Of a stretch of DNA of 64,000 bases, positions 45,941-58,522 are shown piece after piece. The first letter of the stretch is position 1, and the number at the start of each line of letters is the position of its first letter. The stretch comes from Mimachlamys varia (Eukaryota > Mollusca > Bivalvia > Pectinida > Pectinidae). Below the pieces are notes generated by a model. It was given only the letters and a program-made list of their open reading frames with translations. It ran no database searches and had not been told where the DNA came from. The stretch is from contig OX392527.1 in assembly GCA_947623455.1 (NCBI GenBank), positions 55,224,401 through 55,288,400 on the forward strand. Direction: 5' to 3'. Made by a program: the position numbers and the translations under genes.

Positions 45941-46495
45941 CCCTTCTGCTTTAACCCTTCTTTTCACCAGATTCTATATTTCTATCCCATCCATCCACAA
46001 GTCCCCACCCCCCTCAGGGCTGATATGCTCACTCCATCCATTCATCACTCCTCCAAATACCCACAGCTATTCAGACAGCAGGTCTCCCTAATTATCAAAG
46101 AAATTTTTCCAATATTGCACTTGGCTTACCCTTCAAGCTTTCTCACAGTTACACATATTTCTCATACACAACTATTCACTCTGTCACATAATAAATCATA
46201 TGAAAGCCTGCTGCATTTTTACCAAACACACATGCCCTTACAGTACATCATATTTCTCTGTTTAGTTATACCTACAGAAGTGCTGCATTATTACATACAT
46301 GCCCTGTTATTTATTGTCAGATCTAGATATTACAGTACAAATGTAGGTACTGACAATAGTTTGTTTTCTTTCACAGATGGGTACAACATTTTCTCTTAAT
46401 GTGCAACACATAAAACCACAACTCTTTGACACAAAACATTAATGTTTTGCTAAAATTCAATGAAACTTGCCATAGCATCCATTAAATTCAATTGA
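45941..46495. other. No gene recognised
   Basis: Pyrimidine-rich sequence grading into AT-rich DNA after the minisatellite. Confidence 0.4.
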
Positions 46496-46499
46496 TTCA

Positions 46500-47328
46500 G
46501 TAAATTCTGACAAGACATTCAGAAGAACATGTTAGGATTTAAACATATTTCACCACTGTGACCTTGAAAGTAAAACAAGGTCATTTTCATTTGCTTATTT
46601 TGTTTGGCTTCTTTCAAGAAATCTAGCAGCCAAATATCATGTTTCTAGGAGTTGTTTAAAAATTTTAACAGATTTGACCCCTGTTACCTTGAATATTGGT
46701 CAAGGTCATTTATTTTATTTTTGCCAAATTTATCCGGCTTCATCCGAGGAAGCTTTCACAGGCAAATAGCATGCTTCTGGGTCTTTTGGTATTTCAGAAG
46801 AAGTTGTTTAAAGATTTTAACAGATCTAAAGCCTGTGACCTTGAATATGGGGCAAGGTCATTTCTTTTTTCAAAGTTTGTGAGGCTTTATCCAAGGAATC
46901 TTTCAGCAAAATATCATAATTCTAGGCATTTTTGGTATTTCAGAGGAAGTTGTTAAAATGTTTTAACAGATTTGACCCCAGTGACCTTGAATATGGGTCA
47001 AGTTCATTTCTTTCTTTTATAACTTTGTTGGGCTTCATCCAAGGAACATTTCAGCCAAATATCATGCTTCTTGGCCATTTGGTATTTCAGAAGAAGTTGT
47101 TTAAAGGTTTTAACAGATTTGACCCCAGTGACCTTGAAAGTAGGTCAAAGTGATTTTTTTTCGCAAACTTTGTTCAGTGCCTTCCAAGAAAGCTACCAGC
47201 CAAATTTCATGTCACTAGGCCTTTCAGTATTTCAGAAGAAGTCGTTTAAAGGAAAAGTTGACGGACGGCGTACGGACGACGCACCATCGCATAAGCTCAC
47301 TTGGCCTTTAGGGCCAGGTAAGCTATAA
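46500..47328 (+). mobile_element. Class A element A7: about 5 body-2 units plus tail, head missing
   Basis: Units of about 145-150 bp carry GATTTGACCCCAGTGACCTT, CAAGGAACATTTCAGCCAAA and TATTTCAGAAGAAGTTGTTT. They are followed by GACGGACGGCGTACGGACGACG and the hairpin AGCTCACTTGGCC TTTA GGGCCAGGTAAGCT at 47294-47324. Confidence 0.7.
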
Positions 47329-49432
47329 ATAGTGCTCTTCACTGTTTTTATCAAACTTACAAATATATCGATAAAGATTCAATGGGGCTATATATATCTT
47401 AGCAACCATGGCCATCATAGTTACCATCGTAGCAACCTGCTTCGAATGTTTTTTTCTTTGTATAACACTTGAAAATTAATACAATCCTTATATAATTCAG
47501 AACTAATTTCCATGTCAAATGTCACCTAAAATAAGAACTTGTTCCGGGCATCTCATTTAACAGATCCTCACTTAGATCCCATATAAATAAACATGACTCT
47601 TTCTAAATCAGTTCAGTGCTTTCAAAAACACTTTCAGACCCACTCCAGTATTTCAATGTCCTTATAGTCAAGTGTCAATACCTACATAGCAATAAGAAGA
47701 TTGGCTCAAGTGCAAATGATTTACTCCATGGGATCTCTGGAATAAACAATTTCAGGGAATCATGATGTAGCAAAACTATATCTTGATATACATATAGACA
47801 GACAGAAAGACATGGTCCTGACCTGGACACTGGGCTTAATCAGAAATAACTAACAAATATTGATACTTAATAAGATATACAGTCCTCTGGGGTCAAATAA
47901 ATAATATGGTCTTTCATGTTACTTGACAAGAAATGCTTGGTGTCGTATCAAATTCTATTTTAATGTATTGAAACAAAACTGCAAAGCTACTGAATTTTTT
48001 AAAACTCATCCTATTCCCAATTAATTCTTCTGTATTTATGATTTCTTCCTGTTTGTTTTTATGTATAAACACAGATTATATATATATGATTCAATATTGA
48101 TCTCATGATTCTTAGACATAGTTGACATTCATGTAACATAAAAAACATTTCTTAAAGAGTAACTGTAGTGCAAAACCATCTTTTGTGTATGGAAAGATTG
48201 GTAAATAGTAAGTGAGATAATTCTCACGAAATTTTTTTTTTTTGTAAAAATTACAAAGTTTTGACCATTTTTCTAAATTTCACATCTGAACGCAAATCAG
48301 AAAATCCCCGATTTTGCCATACGACCGGAAGTGACGTCACAACGGTGACCGCACTAATAGACTTGTGTAGTCATTATATTAGAATTATATGAATCGTATC
48401 ACGACTTGTTATTTGTATAGAGTCTTCTATTCAAGAATATGACACTTATTAAATATCAAGGTTGTATGGAGTTCATTAATGACCCTACTGATAATTCCAA
48501 GGTGTTGTATGCCCCAGGGGTCCGGGAGTTCCACAGGTGTGCGGCACATGTGGTCATGGTCACTCGACCATAAATCAATAATCGCCGGACTCGCTAATAT
48601 GATTAACAGGTTATTATTTTGCGGAAAGACTTCAAAACATGCACTTGATATGATTAGGTATTAATTTTCTCATATTTTATTTCATATAACACCGCTAAAA
48701 CGGCGTGTGTATTCACTGATGGTCACGTTGATTGCATGCACATGTCAGGAGGAACTGATCGTAACACCTTTTAAAATGCACGCTGAAAAATTTTAATGCA
48801 TGTCGGTCGGCTGTATAAATACAAAACTACCTAGAAACAACCTCAAACAAACAGATAAGGAAAAGGATATTTGTGTTGCTTTAGACCACAGACTTAGATA
48901 TAATCTAATTCCGTGTATAGACTCGGAATTTCGAAAACCATATATTTTATTGGACTTCAAAGAAGAACAGTTAGTAACGTCATATAGAACGACAAGACCA
49001 GCCTTTTTATACGTACAATACGATGTACGTATATTGGAAAAATAAAAATATATAACTTTTATAAATGCTTTCGACCTGTATAATCTGTTTTGACGGGTAT
49101 CACATTTCGACTTCTTTTATCCTTATATATGTTTGAGAAATTATAGGTGTGTATAAAAGTTAACAGCTTTCTATCCATTGCTAATATATTTATGTCTATG
49201 CAGCATAAAAAAAACATTTCAAATCGTGAATATTGTAAAATAAATAGAATATGAGCGAAATCCTGATGTTACCTGTCTTCAGGCACATACATCGAAATAG
49301 AAATCAAGACAATGTATTTCGAATTCTGTTTGAGAAAAAATAAGATTAGATCTTTGAAAACCCCTGTGTTTTACTGACAAGAAATGAACATGGAACATCT
49401 TTTGAAAATAAAAAGAGAAGATTACTTAATTG
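47329..49432. other. No gene recognised
   Basis: 47329-48140 is featureless AT-rich DNA. 48150-48345 (AGAGTAACTGTAGTGCAAAA ... CCGGAAGTGACGTCAC) looks like a dispersed repeat end. Small ORFs 48479-48664 and 48800-49045 (81 aa, lysine/arginine-rich) match nothing I know. A frame near 48510-48560 reads a Cys/His-rich VCGTCGHGHST string, but stops follow at once. Confidence 0.4.
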
Positions 49433-49440
49433 GTTTTAAT

Positions 49441-49839
49441 CACAGGCACTTGTGGCCAGGAGAATAGTCATCTAAATATATAGATAATTTGCAAAATATG
49501 AATAATTAAAATGAAATATAAAAACTGACTTTAACAATTTTCTTTTTATGTTATTAATCATCTAAAACCATAATGAAAGTAATTGCCAAATTTCAGCTTG
49601 ATACGTCAAGCGGTTAAATTTCACAAACAAATTAGTGTCTGATTGTCGATTTTTTGTTAAATTAAACTGCTTGGCGTATCAAGCTGAAATTTGGCTATTA
49701 TTTTCAATATGGTTTTAGATGATTAATAACATAAAAAGAAAATTTGAAAATTCAGTTTTTATATTTTATTTTAATTATCATATTTCGCTATGTTATCTAT
49801 ATATTTAGATGGCTATTCTCCTGGCCACAAGTGCCTGTG
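49441..49839. mobile_element. Foldback/hAT-type MITE, ~185-bp arms, 8-bp TSD
   Basis: CACAGGCACTTGTGGCCAGG at the left is the inverse of CCTGGCCACAAGTGCCTGTG at the right, and the arms stay alignable for about 185 bp around a short centre (49626-49663). GTTTTAAT flanks both sides (49433-49440 and 49840-49847). It has no coding capacity. Confidence 0.9.
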
Positions 49840-49847
49840 GTTTTAAT

Positions 49848-51498
49848 CCGCATTTTATTCATTTATGTTAAAAATAAAGTATGAAATCAAAGTACTGAAA
49901 GTACTGAAGACACAAACGAATTGGACCAGTATATGTCCATAGTATATTATAGAAAATGATCTGAATCCTAGTTTATAGACAGGCCATTCAAAGGAGCAGG
50001 GGCAATAAGAGTCAATTTTGGCCCATCCAAGGAATATTCTGTTTTTTATGTATTTTGTACATTAGGTTATGGGTAATTCAAAAAGACATATTTTTTTTCA
50101 ATTCTTGCAAAAACAGACAGCGAGGCAGACATTCAAAACGAGGCTCTGTATTCTGATTTCTGATAAAATTGTCCAAAAACAAACCTAACATTCAAAATCA
50201 ACAATAAGTATTTTACATAGTAGTATTTATTCATTTCATTCAACAACAGTAGATGGTAGCTTTGTTCATTCTCTTGATGAATATATACAATTTAACATAT
50301 TTAGTGATTATATGAGTCTAGTTGATGAAAAGATGTAATGGTAACCATGGAAACGGAAATCATATTGTTATCTTTGTATCCGGATTAAAATATTATATAT
50401 TTGGCAAAGATGTGGAAAATCTTCATTAAAATACATTAAATGTTATCTTTTAGGGCATAGCACATCTATTTGTCATATACATTGTATATATATATGTGTG
50501 TGTGTATGTATAATTATAAAGCCCTAGGCAAATTATACCTTTGTGCTACTTCAGCAATAACAATGCATGTACAATAGTGGACTTATATTACGACAATGGT
50601 ACAGCAGGTGTTTTTCAATAACTTACAGAGATATCCGATCTTGTGGTTGCACAAACATAAATAAGTACGATAAGTTTAATTACAATCTGTATTGAAATTA
50701 AAAATATTAGACGACGAACAAGAACAGTAGAGATTTACTCGTATAAAACATAACTGTGTCATATATAATAAATTAGATATATTTGTAATACCCGGTAAAG
50801 CAAATATGGTACATTCTAAAGAGGAAACATGATGTTTCACTCAATGCAATAAAACACAAAAATATGCCAATATGATATGAACAATCAAACATATTCTACA
50901 ATATGTCTTTACATGAAACACATTTCATTAACATTAAAACACCACTAAAGTAATATCATTACCCCATGAACCTTTAAACGTCAAGCCAAATACATGTTTT
51001 ATATAATTTAATGATCGTCAAAGAAGATATATGTATTTATATCGTCAATGTACTTGACAATATGGTGACCATTGCATCTGATCAGTAAATACATTTTTTA
51101 AAGTCATTGATTTATTTCTTCAAAACTATCATGGTTTCTCGGTACATTCTAGGTCCGTATCTAAAACATTTTCAAGAGATTGTTCAAGTTTTACCAACTG
51201 AAACGTTCCTTAGGTAGATATGAGGTGGTGTTGTAATAAATGTTTAATCATGAATCATATTAAAAAGTATATAATACTGTACTGTTATAATAACTTTTTC
51301 AAAAACCATTAGGATAGCGTACACAATAGCAACCAATTCAAATCGTTAAGACGTGATGTCATTGATATAACAGATAAAGATGAATAAATAACTATAAGTA
51401 TACATTCGAGCAATGAAACATTACAAAAAGATTCCGCAGGAGAGGAGAAAATGTTGAATACAAATGTCACTCTCATGGCTATCGTCTATTATTGTTCA
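49848..51498. other. No gene recognised; 3' flank of the transposase-like gene
   Basis: AT-rich with a TATATATATGTGTGTGTGTA patch at about 50487-50507. No inverted terminal repeat matching the 5' side of the transposase-like gene was found by eye. Confidence 0.4.
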
Positions 51499-52216
51499 TC
51501 ACTCTTCAGAAGTTTCCTCGTCACTCCCATCGACACTGATTGGTTCGTGACTAGCTGCATCCAGGAGGTATTGAGACCAATCTTTTCCTAAGTGAAATTC
51601 AATGTCTGAATGCCTCGCAAATCCCAAGTACCAGATCACCGATGCAACATGTGCACAAGAACCTACTGTTCTAGCACCGGTGCGGCATTTGCAGTACCAT
51701 CCCTGAACTGTACATTCATCAAACATAATCCAGAGTTGGTGGACATTCGAACTTACATGTCTACTCTGTATTTTTGCACTAATAATGTTACTCTCCACTT
51801 TACATACAAAAACTTCATACCCGCCTGTGTCATTCAGATGCTCCTTTGTGTATCCTCTAGCCAGCTTTATTTGGTACACACCAAGCGTAAGATTGCGCAA
51901 GTCCTCTTCTGTTAACACTGGGAAGTTGAGGGCAGCACTTTCATCAATTTTGGCCCATATACTTCTTTTAGATGCGAATCCGCCTTCTTCAATCCTATTC
52001 TGGAGAAAATTAACCTGTTTTGACAGAAACAACATCTTTGCTCCCAACAGCTGATCACTTTGTGCATCGCCTGTGCTAAGATCTGATCGGTACTTGTTGC
52101 AAATGGCACACACTATCCTCACCATATCGCCAATGTAGGGGATCTGTGAGTTGGGTAGTATTCGATCCAAATACTTCCACGTCTTCATGCGACCATTAAC
52201 AGATTCCACAACCCAT
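51499..52216 (-). CDS. DDE_Tnp_4-type transposase-related protein, exon 2 (catalytic Glu and SWIM zinc finger)
   Basis: The second and last coding exon (codons 446-683). The acceptor TTCCAG precedes 52216; A completes the Arg codon (AG|A). It reads 'RWVVESVNGRMKTWKYLDRI', where Glu449 fits the third DDE acidic residue, followed by a helical region. At residues 620-634 there is C-K-C-x9-C-A-H, the CxCxnCxH pattern of SWIM zinc fingers (DNA- or protein-binding). The C-terminus is acidic (SVDGSDEETSEE), then a stop. SWIM domains are known in MULE- and other transposase-derived proteins. There is no frameshift or internal stop. Confidence 0.88.
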
Positions 52217-52467
52217 CTGGAATTCAACAAAATATATCAAAATTAATTTCACTTTTAAGAAATGACAAAATAAGATGTTTTGTTGAAATGATTTCAATTT
52301 CCCATATCATGGAAATGTATGTTATTTGAGTCTGAAATTACAAAGTTGAAAATGATAAAACACAGTAAATTGACAAGTGTGCTTTGGGGAAGGGAATAAT
52401 AAAAACTGTATTCAAATAACAGTTAAATGAAATATTATCAGGAAGAAACATTTATGAGAATAATTAC

Positions 52468-53801
52468 CTAATTTTTGTGACAAGACGGGATGCGTTGCTT
52501 TCCATTGTCGTGTGTTGTCTTTTCTTTGAAAATGTTGGCATCTCTGTATGGATCCCGAACTCTTCCAACAGCTCAACAGAATCCCTGAACCCCCTATCAA
52601 CTATTACCACGTCATTTTCTGTCAGCCAATCAGTGATTTCCTCAACATTTCTTCTAAGGATGTGATTGAGGATGCCTGCATCATTGTTTTTGCTGTCAGC
52701 AAAGTAGGGACCGATGACACTGACAATGTACCCAGTAGTTGTTACAAACATCATTGGCTTCACAAGTGGTTTGTGTTTATGCATACTATAGCTCCTACGT
52801 TGGAACAAGTATTGGCCACTCTTTTGGATGTATATATATGTTCCATCAATTACAAGAATAGCTGGTTTCATAAGTCCTCCAAATAAGGTCTGTGCCAATG
52901 GTCTTATGTGTTTTGTAATCACATCATCACGGCTGATATGTTTGAATCCTAAATATGATGGTACAAAATCCTGTACCAGGGCGTTTCTTGCTGATGTCAT
53001 AGCACGCCTGATGGAATCCTTGCCTATATTAAAAACAGTTGACAACATCCTGTTTGACATGCCACCCTTCAACTTGGTTAAAAATATACCAACACAAGCT
53101 TTCAAACTTCTGTTTTTAGTATTACGCAATGTACTTTTCAAGTGAGAGCACAGATCACAAAACTGTTCCTTGCCTAACCCTGTGAGCGAAACATAGTCAT
53201 CATTACTGAGTGCATCAGGAGAGTCAAAATTGATGCGTTGATCTTGACTTTTATTGGCAGCATCTCTAATACTGGTTATCAACTGTGCAATATCTGTCCG
53301 GTTCACTGAGGTCGAATCGCGAGATGCAACAATGCATTCTAGTGCTTCAGAGCTAAATAGTCCATGTTTTATATGTACAGGACAACACTTTGTGCCAACT
53401 GGTAACAAAATACCTTTAAGTAAAAACAAACTGTACTTTGTGTCACGTGGAACAACTATCAAATGGGATGGAAAACTTTGACAAACAACGCACTTAGTGT
53501 GGCTTCCACCTGTCGAAGGTATTGGCAGAGTTATATTTCGTGGAGATGACAATCTGCTTTTCTTCGTTGAAATGTCATGATCAGATGATTGATTAGACCT
53601 GGTCGATGAAGGAATATTGGAGAGTTGATGTCTGCGATGTTGCTGACGGCACTTACCACAAATCACATCACTTTCTTGGGCACGGATGAGATATGTTTTC
53701 AATAAATACTTTCTCAGCGATTTATTTCCCCTGATTGGCCGTCGTTCCACTGGTTTGGTTCTTTTTGAGCAAACTACACAAGGGTAGGCTCTAGGTGCCA
53801 T
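52468..53801 (-). CDS. DDE_Tnp_4-type transposase-related protein, exon 1
   Basis: Encodes residues 1-445. ATG at 53801 is chosen because TTGTACTATTTCAG, a good acceptor, ends one base before it; the open frame extending upstream to 53948 is then intron. N-terminal Cys pairs (C8/C11, C48/C51) and a second cluster (C104/C107, C139/C140, H143) suggest zinc binding. Residues 200-275 are helical and fit the HTH that precedes DDE_Tnp_4 ('LTKLKGGMSNRMLSTVFNIG'). The catalytic core shows Asp319 in 'LVIDGTYIYI', then 'QRRSYSMHKHKP', and Asp402 in 'VVIVDRGF'. The family is IS5/PIF-Harbinger/ISL2EU-related. The donor is ATTAG|gtaatt at 52468. Both exons together give an uninterrupted 683-aa protein; whether it is an active transposon or a domesticated gene is open. 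Confidence 0.88.
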
Positions 53802-55140
53802 TCTGAAATAGTACAAGAGGAATGAAGTTGTTAAGGCAGATTTGGAAATGCAATGTATTCTGTGATAATAACGTTGAGATATATTATATTGTTTCACAGA
53901 GCTAACTAGCTTTTGGTATGACAAAAAAAATGTGTCATTTGAAAACAAAAAACAAAACTAATGCATTTTTCCAACACAGTGATGGCAAACAGACAATGAA
54001 TGGTGTGTTTTAACCATTTAGCTAGCTAGTGACGTAAGAGCCAGCAATACAGGTTAACTAACGAAAAATACTGACTTAAATTTCTCATTCCATGTTTTAC
54101 ATGCATGTATAAACAACGACAGATGACATAAACCTGTATAACAAATTAATACAAATTATATTATCTGTAATGCTTTTTCGGTCTCGCATGAATATTTATA
54201 GAAAACTTGCGGGAAAAAAATTGTACCTTTATATTGTCAACCAAGTCTTTATCATCTTGACACATTATATTTTTATCTTTGTAATTGTATGTATATGCTA
54301 TCATCCCAATGTTATGTAATATGTATTTTTGCCATTGTTAAACAATCATTTAACCTCAAAAATTCGCAAATGTTTTAACATTATGAGAAAAATGCCTATA
54401 AGATTTTAGATTGGAAAATTCTATTAGTCACTGACAAAAAAACTTTACTGCTTGTTTGATAGTAAAAAAAAAATAAAAAATAACGTAGTTACTTAGGAGG
54501 GATCGAACCGCCCATCATTACTTCACAGGTACACCGCCCTAACCGTTTGTGCTATGCGCGCCTCTCAACAAAATGGAAAAATTAGGTGTATAAAATAAGT
54601 CATCTGCGTCCACAAGTTTGTGTGCAAGCAACGTAAAACAGTAAATCTATTCCATTATTTAATTTGATTGCTTAATTTTCATTAATTAACTTTGATAATT
54701 ACTATTTTTCCACTGTACATAACCCATAACATTCATTTTGTGACCACAGAACGTGTTTGTGAGTGGTTGAGAAATGGCTTGTTGACAATGTCCCGTGTCT
54801 ATTTTTAGAACTTCAATCACATTATTTTTCTCAGTAGGCCTAATATATACTGAAAAAACGATACAGAAATAAACAACAAATGAAGGAAGGTGATTATGTT
54901 AATCAGCATGTTACTGGATAAACCAGTAATTAGAGAGCATTTATAAAATTTTGCCAAAAAATTGCCGTCCTGACCCCAGTCTTTTGTCGGCTGCCCGCGG
55001 CCGTCGGCTGTCAACAGTGGATCTGCAGATTGCGGTAGGTTCAAACGGCTGACAATCTTAACAACATTGCGAACTTATTATTGGTGAAAATTTCATACAA
55101 GAGACAATTTATACATGTTGGGGACTAGAATCATACTTAC
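53802..55140. other. Putative 5' intron of the transposase-like gene, with a tRNA-like repeat
   Basis: Bounded by a strong donor (gtaagtat, complement of 55133-55140) and the acceptor next to the start codon. No coding signal. It includes the tRNA-like sequence at 54485-54564. Confidence 0.55.
54485..54564 (-). repeat. tRNA-like sequence (probably SINE-derived)
   Basis: The minus strand has an A-box-like ATAGCACAAACGGTTAGGGC and a B-box-like GGGCGGTTCGATCCCTCC (T-stem with one mismatch). The acceptor ends (GAGGCGC and AAGTAAC) do not pair, so it is not a functional tRNA. Confidence 0.5.
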
Positions 55141-55255
55141 TTATCCTTTGGAATTTGTCTTGGACTACATTTTCTTCTTTGTTGAAAACTGGATTCAATT
55201 TACACAACCCGGCGTAGACTACTCGCCAAACCCGGAAGTGATTTACCGCAACAAA
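55141..55255 (-). other. Putative untranslated first exon of the transposase-like gene
   Basis: CCAAAGGATAA|gtaagtatga is a near-consensus donor. The upstream sequence is locally GC-rich (CACTTCCGGGTTTGGCGAG, an ETS-like CTTCCGG site), as at many metazoan promoters. No ATG opens a long frame here. The upper limit is approximate. Confidence 0.45.
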
Positions 55256-56035
55256 TAACACAGAATAATAGATCTATCGAATAATCTTTATCAAATTTAT
55301 CACGATGAATAAAGAGACTATTTCAATAAAATATGTGACTCAATTTGATATCAGGTAATAATAAAATTTTTGAAAACTGACGTTTCCCGACCGACCGGAC
55401 CAGTCCTATGCGTGCCCGTGACAACGCTGTGAACATCGGCGCAAATAATAACATTTTCTGTCGTATTTTCTGACCTCCTTGTTCAATTTTCAATCCCTCC
55501 GCAAGTGAGTACCAAGATTTTTTTTTGGAATTAACTAGACTATTGACTTATTATTACGTATGCAAAATTTAATGCTGGTACTAGCATGCGGAGGTTATTA
55601 GATATTGATGTGAACATCAAAAATAACACAATAATTCACATATTTGTAAAATAACGTGAAGTTTCCCGCCATTTTTTAGACATCATGACGTCACAATTTT
55701 TCTCCCTATTTGCATATTTTTACTTACCAAGTACTCTATTGATAGAAAGTATACATGAAACAAGAATCTTGATAAAATTGTAAATGGACATTTTTGGGGG
55801 CCAATACACCTCATTATTGCCCCTGCTCCTTAAGCACTAGGTGCAGGGCAATTCAATATGGCAGAGGCGTTTTTAGCAAAACTTATTTTACTAAATACTG
55901 CAAAATACATTACCAAAATAGATCAAAAAGTACATTTTGTGATGGAGAATTGATAATTTCAACCATACTTTGGTGGTTTTTCTGATATTTTGTGTTATAT
56001 GCTGAAAACCGTGTGCACGTTTGCAGAATACTGCC
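55256..56035. other. No gene recognised; promoter-side flank
   Basis: Moderately CpG-containing at 55380-55440 (CCGACCGACCGGACC, CGTGCCCGTGAC). The remainder is AT-rich with no repeats visible. Confidence 0.4.
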
Positions 56036-56038
56036 AAA

Positions 56039-56570
56039 GGCAAGAGACCCAGAGGGCCTGTATCACTCACCTGGATAAATTGATATCAAGGTTATCATGG
56101 TAAAATATTTAAGAAAAAAAGATGCTATGGACAGGGACAGACCCAAAGAATTCTCATAGAAGTATATCTGTATTAGTTAAAGGTTCCACTACAAACAGAA
56201 CACAATTCTTCTCCAGCAAACACACATACAGAGATATTGGCCAGGTGGTACAGGACAAGTAGTTAGCGCGTGATAAGGCAGCTCCTGCAACTCCTCAGAA
56301 TTGTATGTGATAAAACTGTATGTGTTAATTGTATTGATTGTATGAGAATTGTATATCTATGTACTGTAAAGCGCTTTAGAGTGGCTTGTTAGCTAGATAG
56401 GGCGCTGTATCAAATGTTGTATATTATTAAATCTAAAATCATGTTTTGCGATAGTCTTTTTATGCTTTGCAATTATATATCTTGTTTTGAGGTGGGGATC
56501 TCAACCGTTTAAAAGTTCCGGCTCAAGAATGAAGTTTGCAAGGTTGTGGCAGGGCCTTGGGCAAATCTAA
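56039..56570 (+). mobile_element. Class A head region, with an embedded SINE-like 3' tail
   Basis: CAAGAGACCCAGAGGGCCTG then CACTCACCTGG is a diverged class A head. 56235-56435 includes CTGTAAAGCGCTTTAGAGTG and GGGCGCTGTATCAAATGTTG, typical of the 3' end of marine-invertebrate SINE/LINE copies. 56440-56560 (GAGGTGGGGATCTCAACCG) is paralogous to the start of A1 at 5735-5900. Confidence 0.5.
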
Positions 56571-57523
56571 AACAAGAGGCCCAGAGGGCCTGTATCGCTC
56601 ACCTGGTTTCATGTGATATGAAACAAGAATGACTCATAAGTGTATGTGTGGCCCTTCTTGTTATGTCAATATATCATAAGCATTTTTGATGGGTACATAT
56701 ACATTGCTTTTGTTGTAATTCTAAAAATGTTAGGTTTTTCGGCAAATAGGGCATTAATCCATGAAATGCGTTCAGTGCAGCATCAATATAGCCAAATAGA
56801 CACTTTTGGCCCCGCCCCTCAGGCCCCTGGGAGGTCAGCCCCATCATTTGTATAAATTTGAATCCCAGCCACCTAGGGATGCTACCACTGAAATATAAAT
56901 GCCATACATTGCTTAGTTCCAGAGCAGAAGTCGTTAATATCAATATTGCCAAATAGACACTTTTGGCCCTGCCCCTCAGGCCCCTGGGGGGTCAGCCCCA
57001 TCATTTGTATAAATTTGATCCCAGCCACCTAAGCATGCTACCACTGAAATATAAATGCCATACATTGCTTAGTTCCAGAGAAGAAGCCGTTAATATCAAT
57101 ATTGCCAAATAGACACTTTTGGCCCCGCCCCTCAGCCCCTGGGGGGTCAGTCCCATCATTTGTATAAATTTGAATCCTAGCCACCTAGGGATGCTACCAC
57201 TGAAATATAAATGCCATACATTGCTTAGTTCCAGAGAAGAAGTCGTTAATATCAATATTGCCAAATAGACACTTTTGGCCCCGCCCCTCAGGCCCCTATA
57301 TAAATTTTATAAACATTAAACTACCGGGTATACACCCCTTTTGGCCCCACCCCTAAGGCCCATCATTTGTATAAATCTGAATCCTAGGGATGCTTTCTAC
57401 CAAATTTAATTACATTCTGATCAGCGGTTAAGAAGAAGTCAAAAATCAAATGTTGACGGACGGACGTCTGATGCCATGGTTTGGCATAAGCTCACCTTGG
57501 TTCTTTGGACCAGGTGAGCGAAA
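56571..57523 (+). mobile_element. Class A element A8 (head, 4 body-1 units, tail)
   Basis: The head ACAAGAGGCCCAGAGGGCCT with CGCTCACCTGG is at 56573-56606. Units of about 168 bp carry AATATTGCCAAATAGACACT, TTTGGCCCCGCCCCTCAGGC, CCCATCATTTGTATAAATTT and GAATCCCAGCCACCTAGGGA. Then GACGGACGGACG and ATGGTTTGGCATAAGC, then the hairpin AGCTCACCTTGGTTC TTT GGACCAGGTGAGC at 57488-57519. One of the most complete class A copies in the window. Confidence 0.8.
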
Positions 57524-58284
57524 ACTAAAATCAATGAAAATCATTTTTTGTTTCCTTCATATACACAGAATGATAGATGAGCCTTCGATTTTTGAATAAA
57601 TCACTCTTCCAATTGAAAACCGCAAAAGAAGATTACGTACTCATCACAAGAACGGCAACTTGCGTACATTCTGAACACCGATCACATCTGGATTAAATTT
57701 TAGAATTTGATGTGCCAGGCCACATACCCAAAACAAAAATCTTACCGTCTGCAGTATGACGAGTTATGACATTATTTTTACATTTCTAGTGAACTTGGAC
57801 TCAATATACCTTCCAAAGTGTTTGAAGGTTATTTTTCGATAAACTTTCCAATTGGCAGTGGTATAAATACATCAGTTAAGTAGTGCAGGAATTAGTCCCT
57901 TTTTCCAAACTGTTTACAACCTGGGGTTTGTTTCAGTTTTCAGATCAAATAAGTGTTTGTGTTGTACTGTTTTATAGTTGTTTTCAATACGAAAACAACT
58001 ATGAATTTCATTGGGATGACGTCACACAGTGAATGATGACATCACATGTCTTGGCACCTTCCGCTGCATAGACTTGCACAAGTCCAATATTTAAGAAATA
58101 ATCACAGAATACCAAAATCAACCTGGGTGATTTCAGTAGCCAATTATTTTCAACAGTAGTGTTCTTTTCACTGCCTCCAGTCAATCCCGACTCGTCATCC
58201 CTCCAAATGCTATTGAGTCTGCATTGCAACATTTATTAGCAAATAGTTATAAGATTACATAATCACTATTTATAATTAAGAAAG
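57524..58284. other. No gene recognised
   Basis: No coding or repeat signal by eye. A short inverted repeat lies at 57973-58003 (TATAGTTGTTTTC / GAAAACAACTATG). Confidence 0.4.
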
Positions 58285-58522
58285 GGGCTGTGGTGGCCCT
58301 GGGGTTAATTAAGGTGTTCGACATTCTACCACTAGCCCTCCACCTCTGGGTTGCGAGTTCAAATCCCACGTAGGGCAGTTGCCAGGTACAAGTACTAGTA
58401 CTGACCATAGGTTGGTGGTTTTTCTCCGGGTACTCAGGCTTTCCTCCACCTTCAAAACCTGGCACGTCCTTAAATGAACCTGGCTGTTAACAGGACGCAA
58501 AACAAAATAAACCAAACCAATT
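58285..58522 (+). repeat. tRNA-derived SINE
   Basis: The head GGGGCTGTGGTGGCCCTGGG (A-box-like) is followed by GGTTGCGAGTTCAAATCCCA (B box). A conserved central block GGTTTTTCTCCGGGTACTCA / GGCTTTCCTCCACC follows, then AAACCTGGCACGTCCTTAAA and a CAAAACAAAATAAACCAAACC tail. The head-core-tail layout is that of tRNA-SINEs common in molluscs. The 72-aa minus ORF over it is spurious. Confidence 0.8.

Noticed and set aside
44002..45954. 650-aa proline/serine/histidine-rich ORF
   Set aside because: It is a translation of the 25-bp minisatellite, which is open in every frame on both strands; there is no unique domain, splice site or start context.
48510..48570. Cys/His-rich string VCGTCGHGHST
   Set aside because: The frame stops within a few codons and is not flanked by splice signals.
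53802..53948. Longer N-terminus of the transposase-like protein (49 extra residues)
   Set aside because: A good acceptor (TTGTACTATTTCAG) sits immediately before the ATG at 53801, and the upstream residues show no family similarity.
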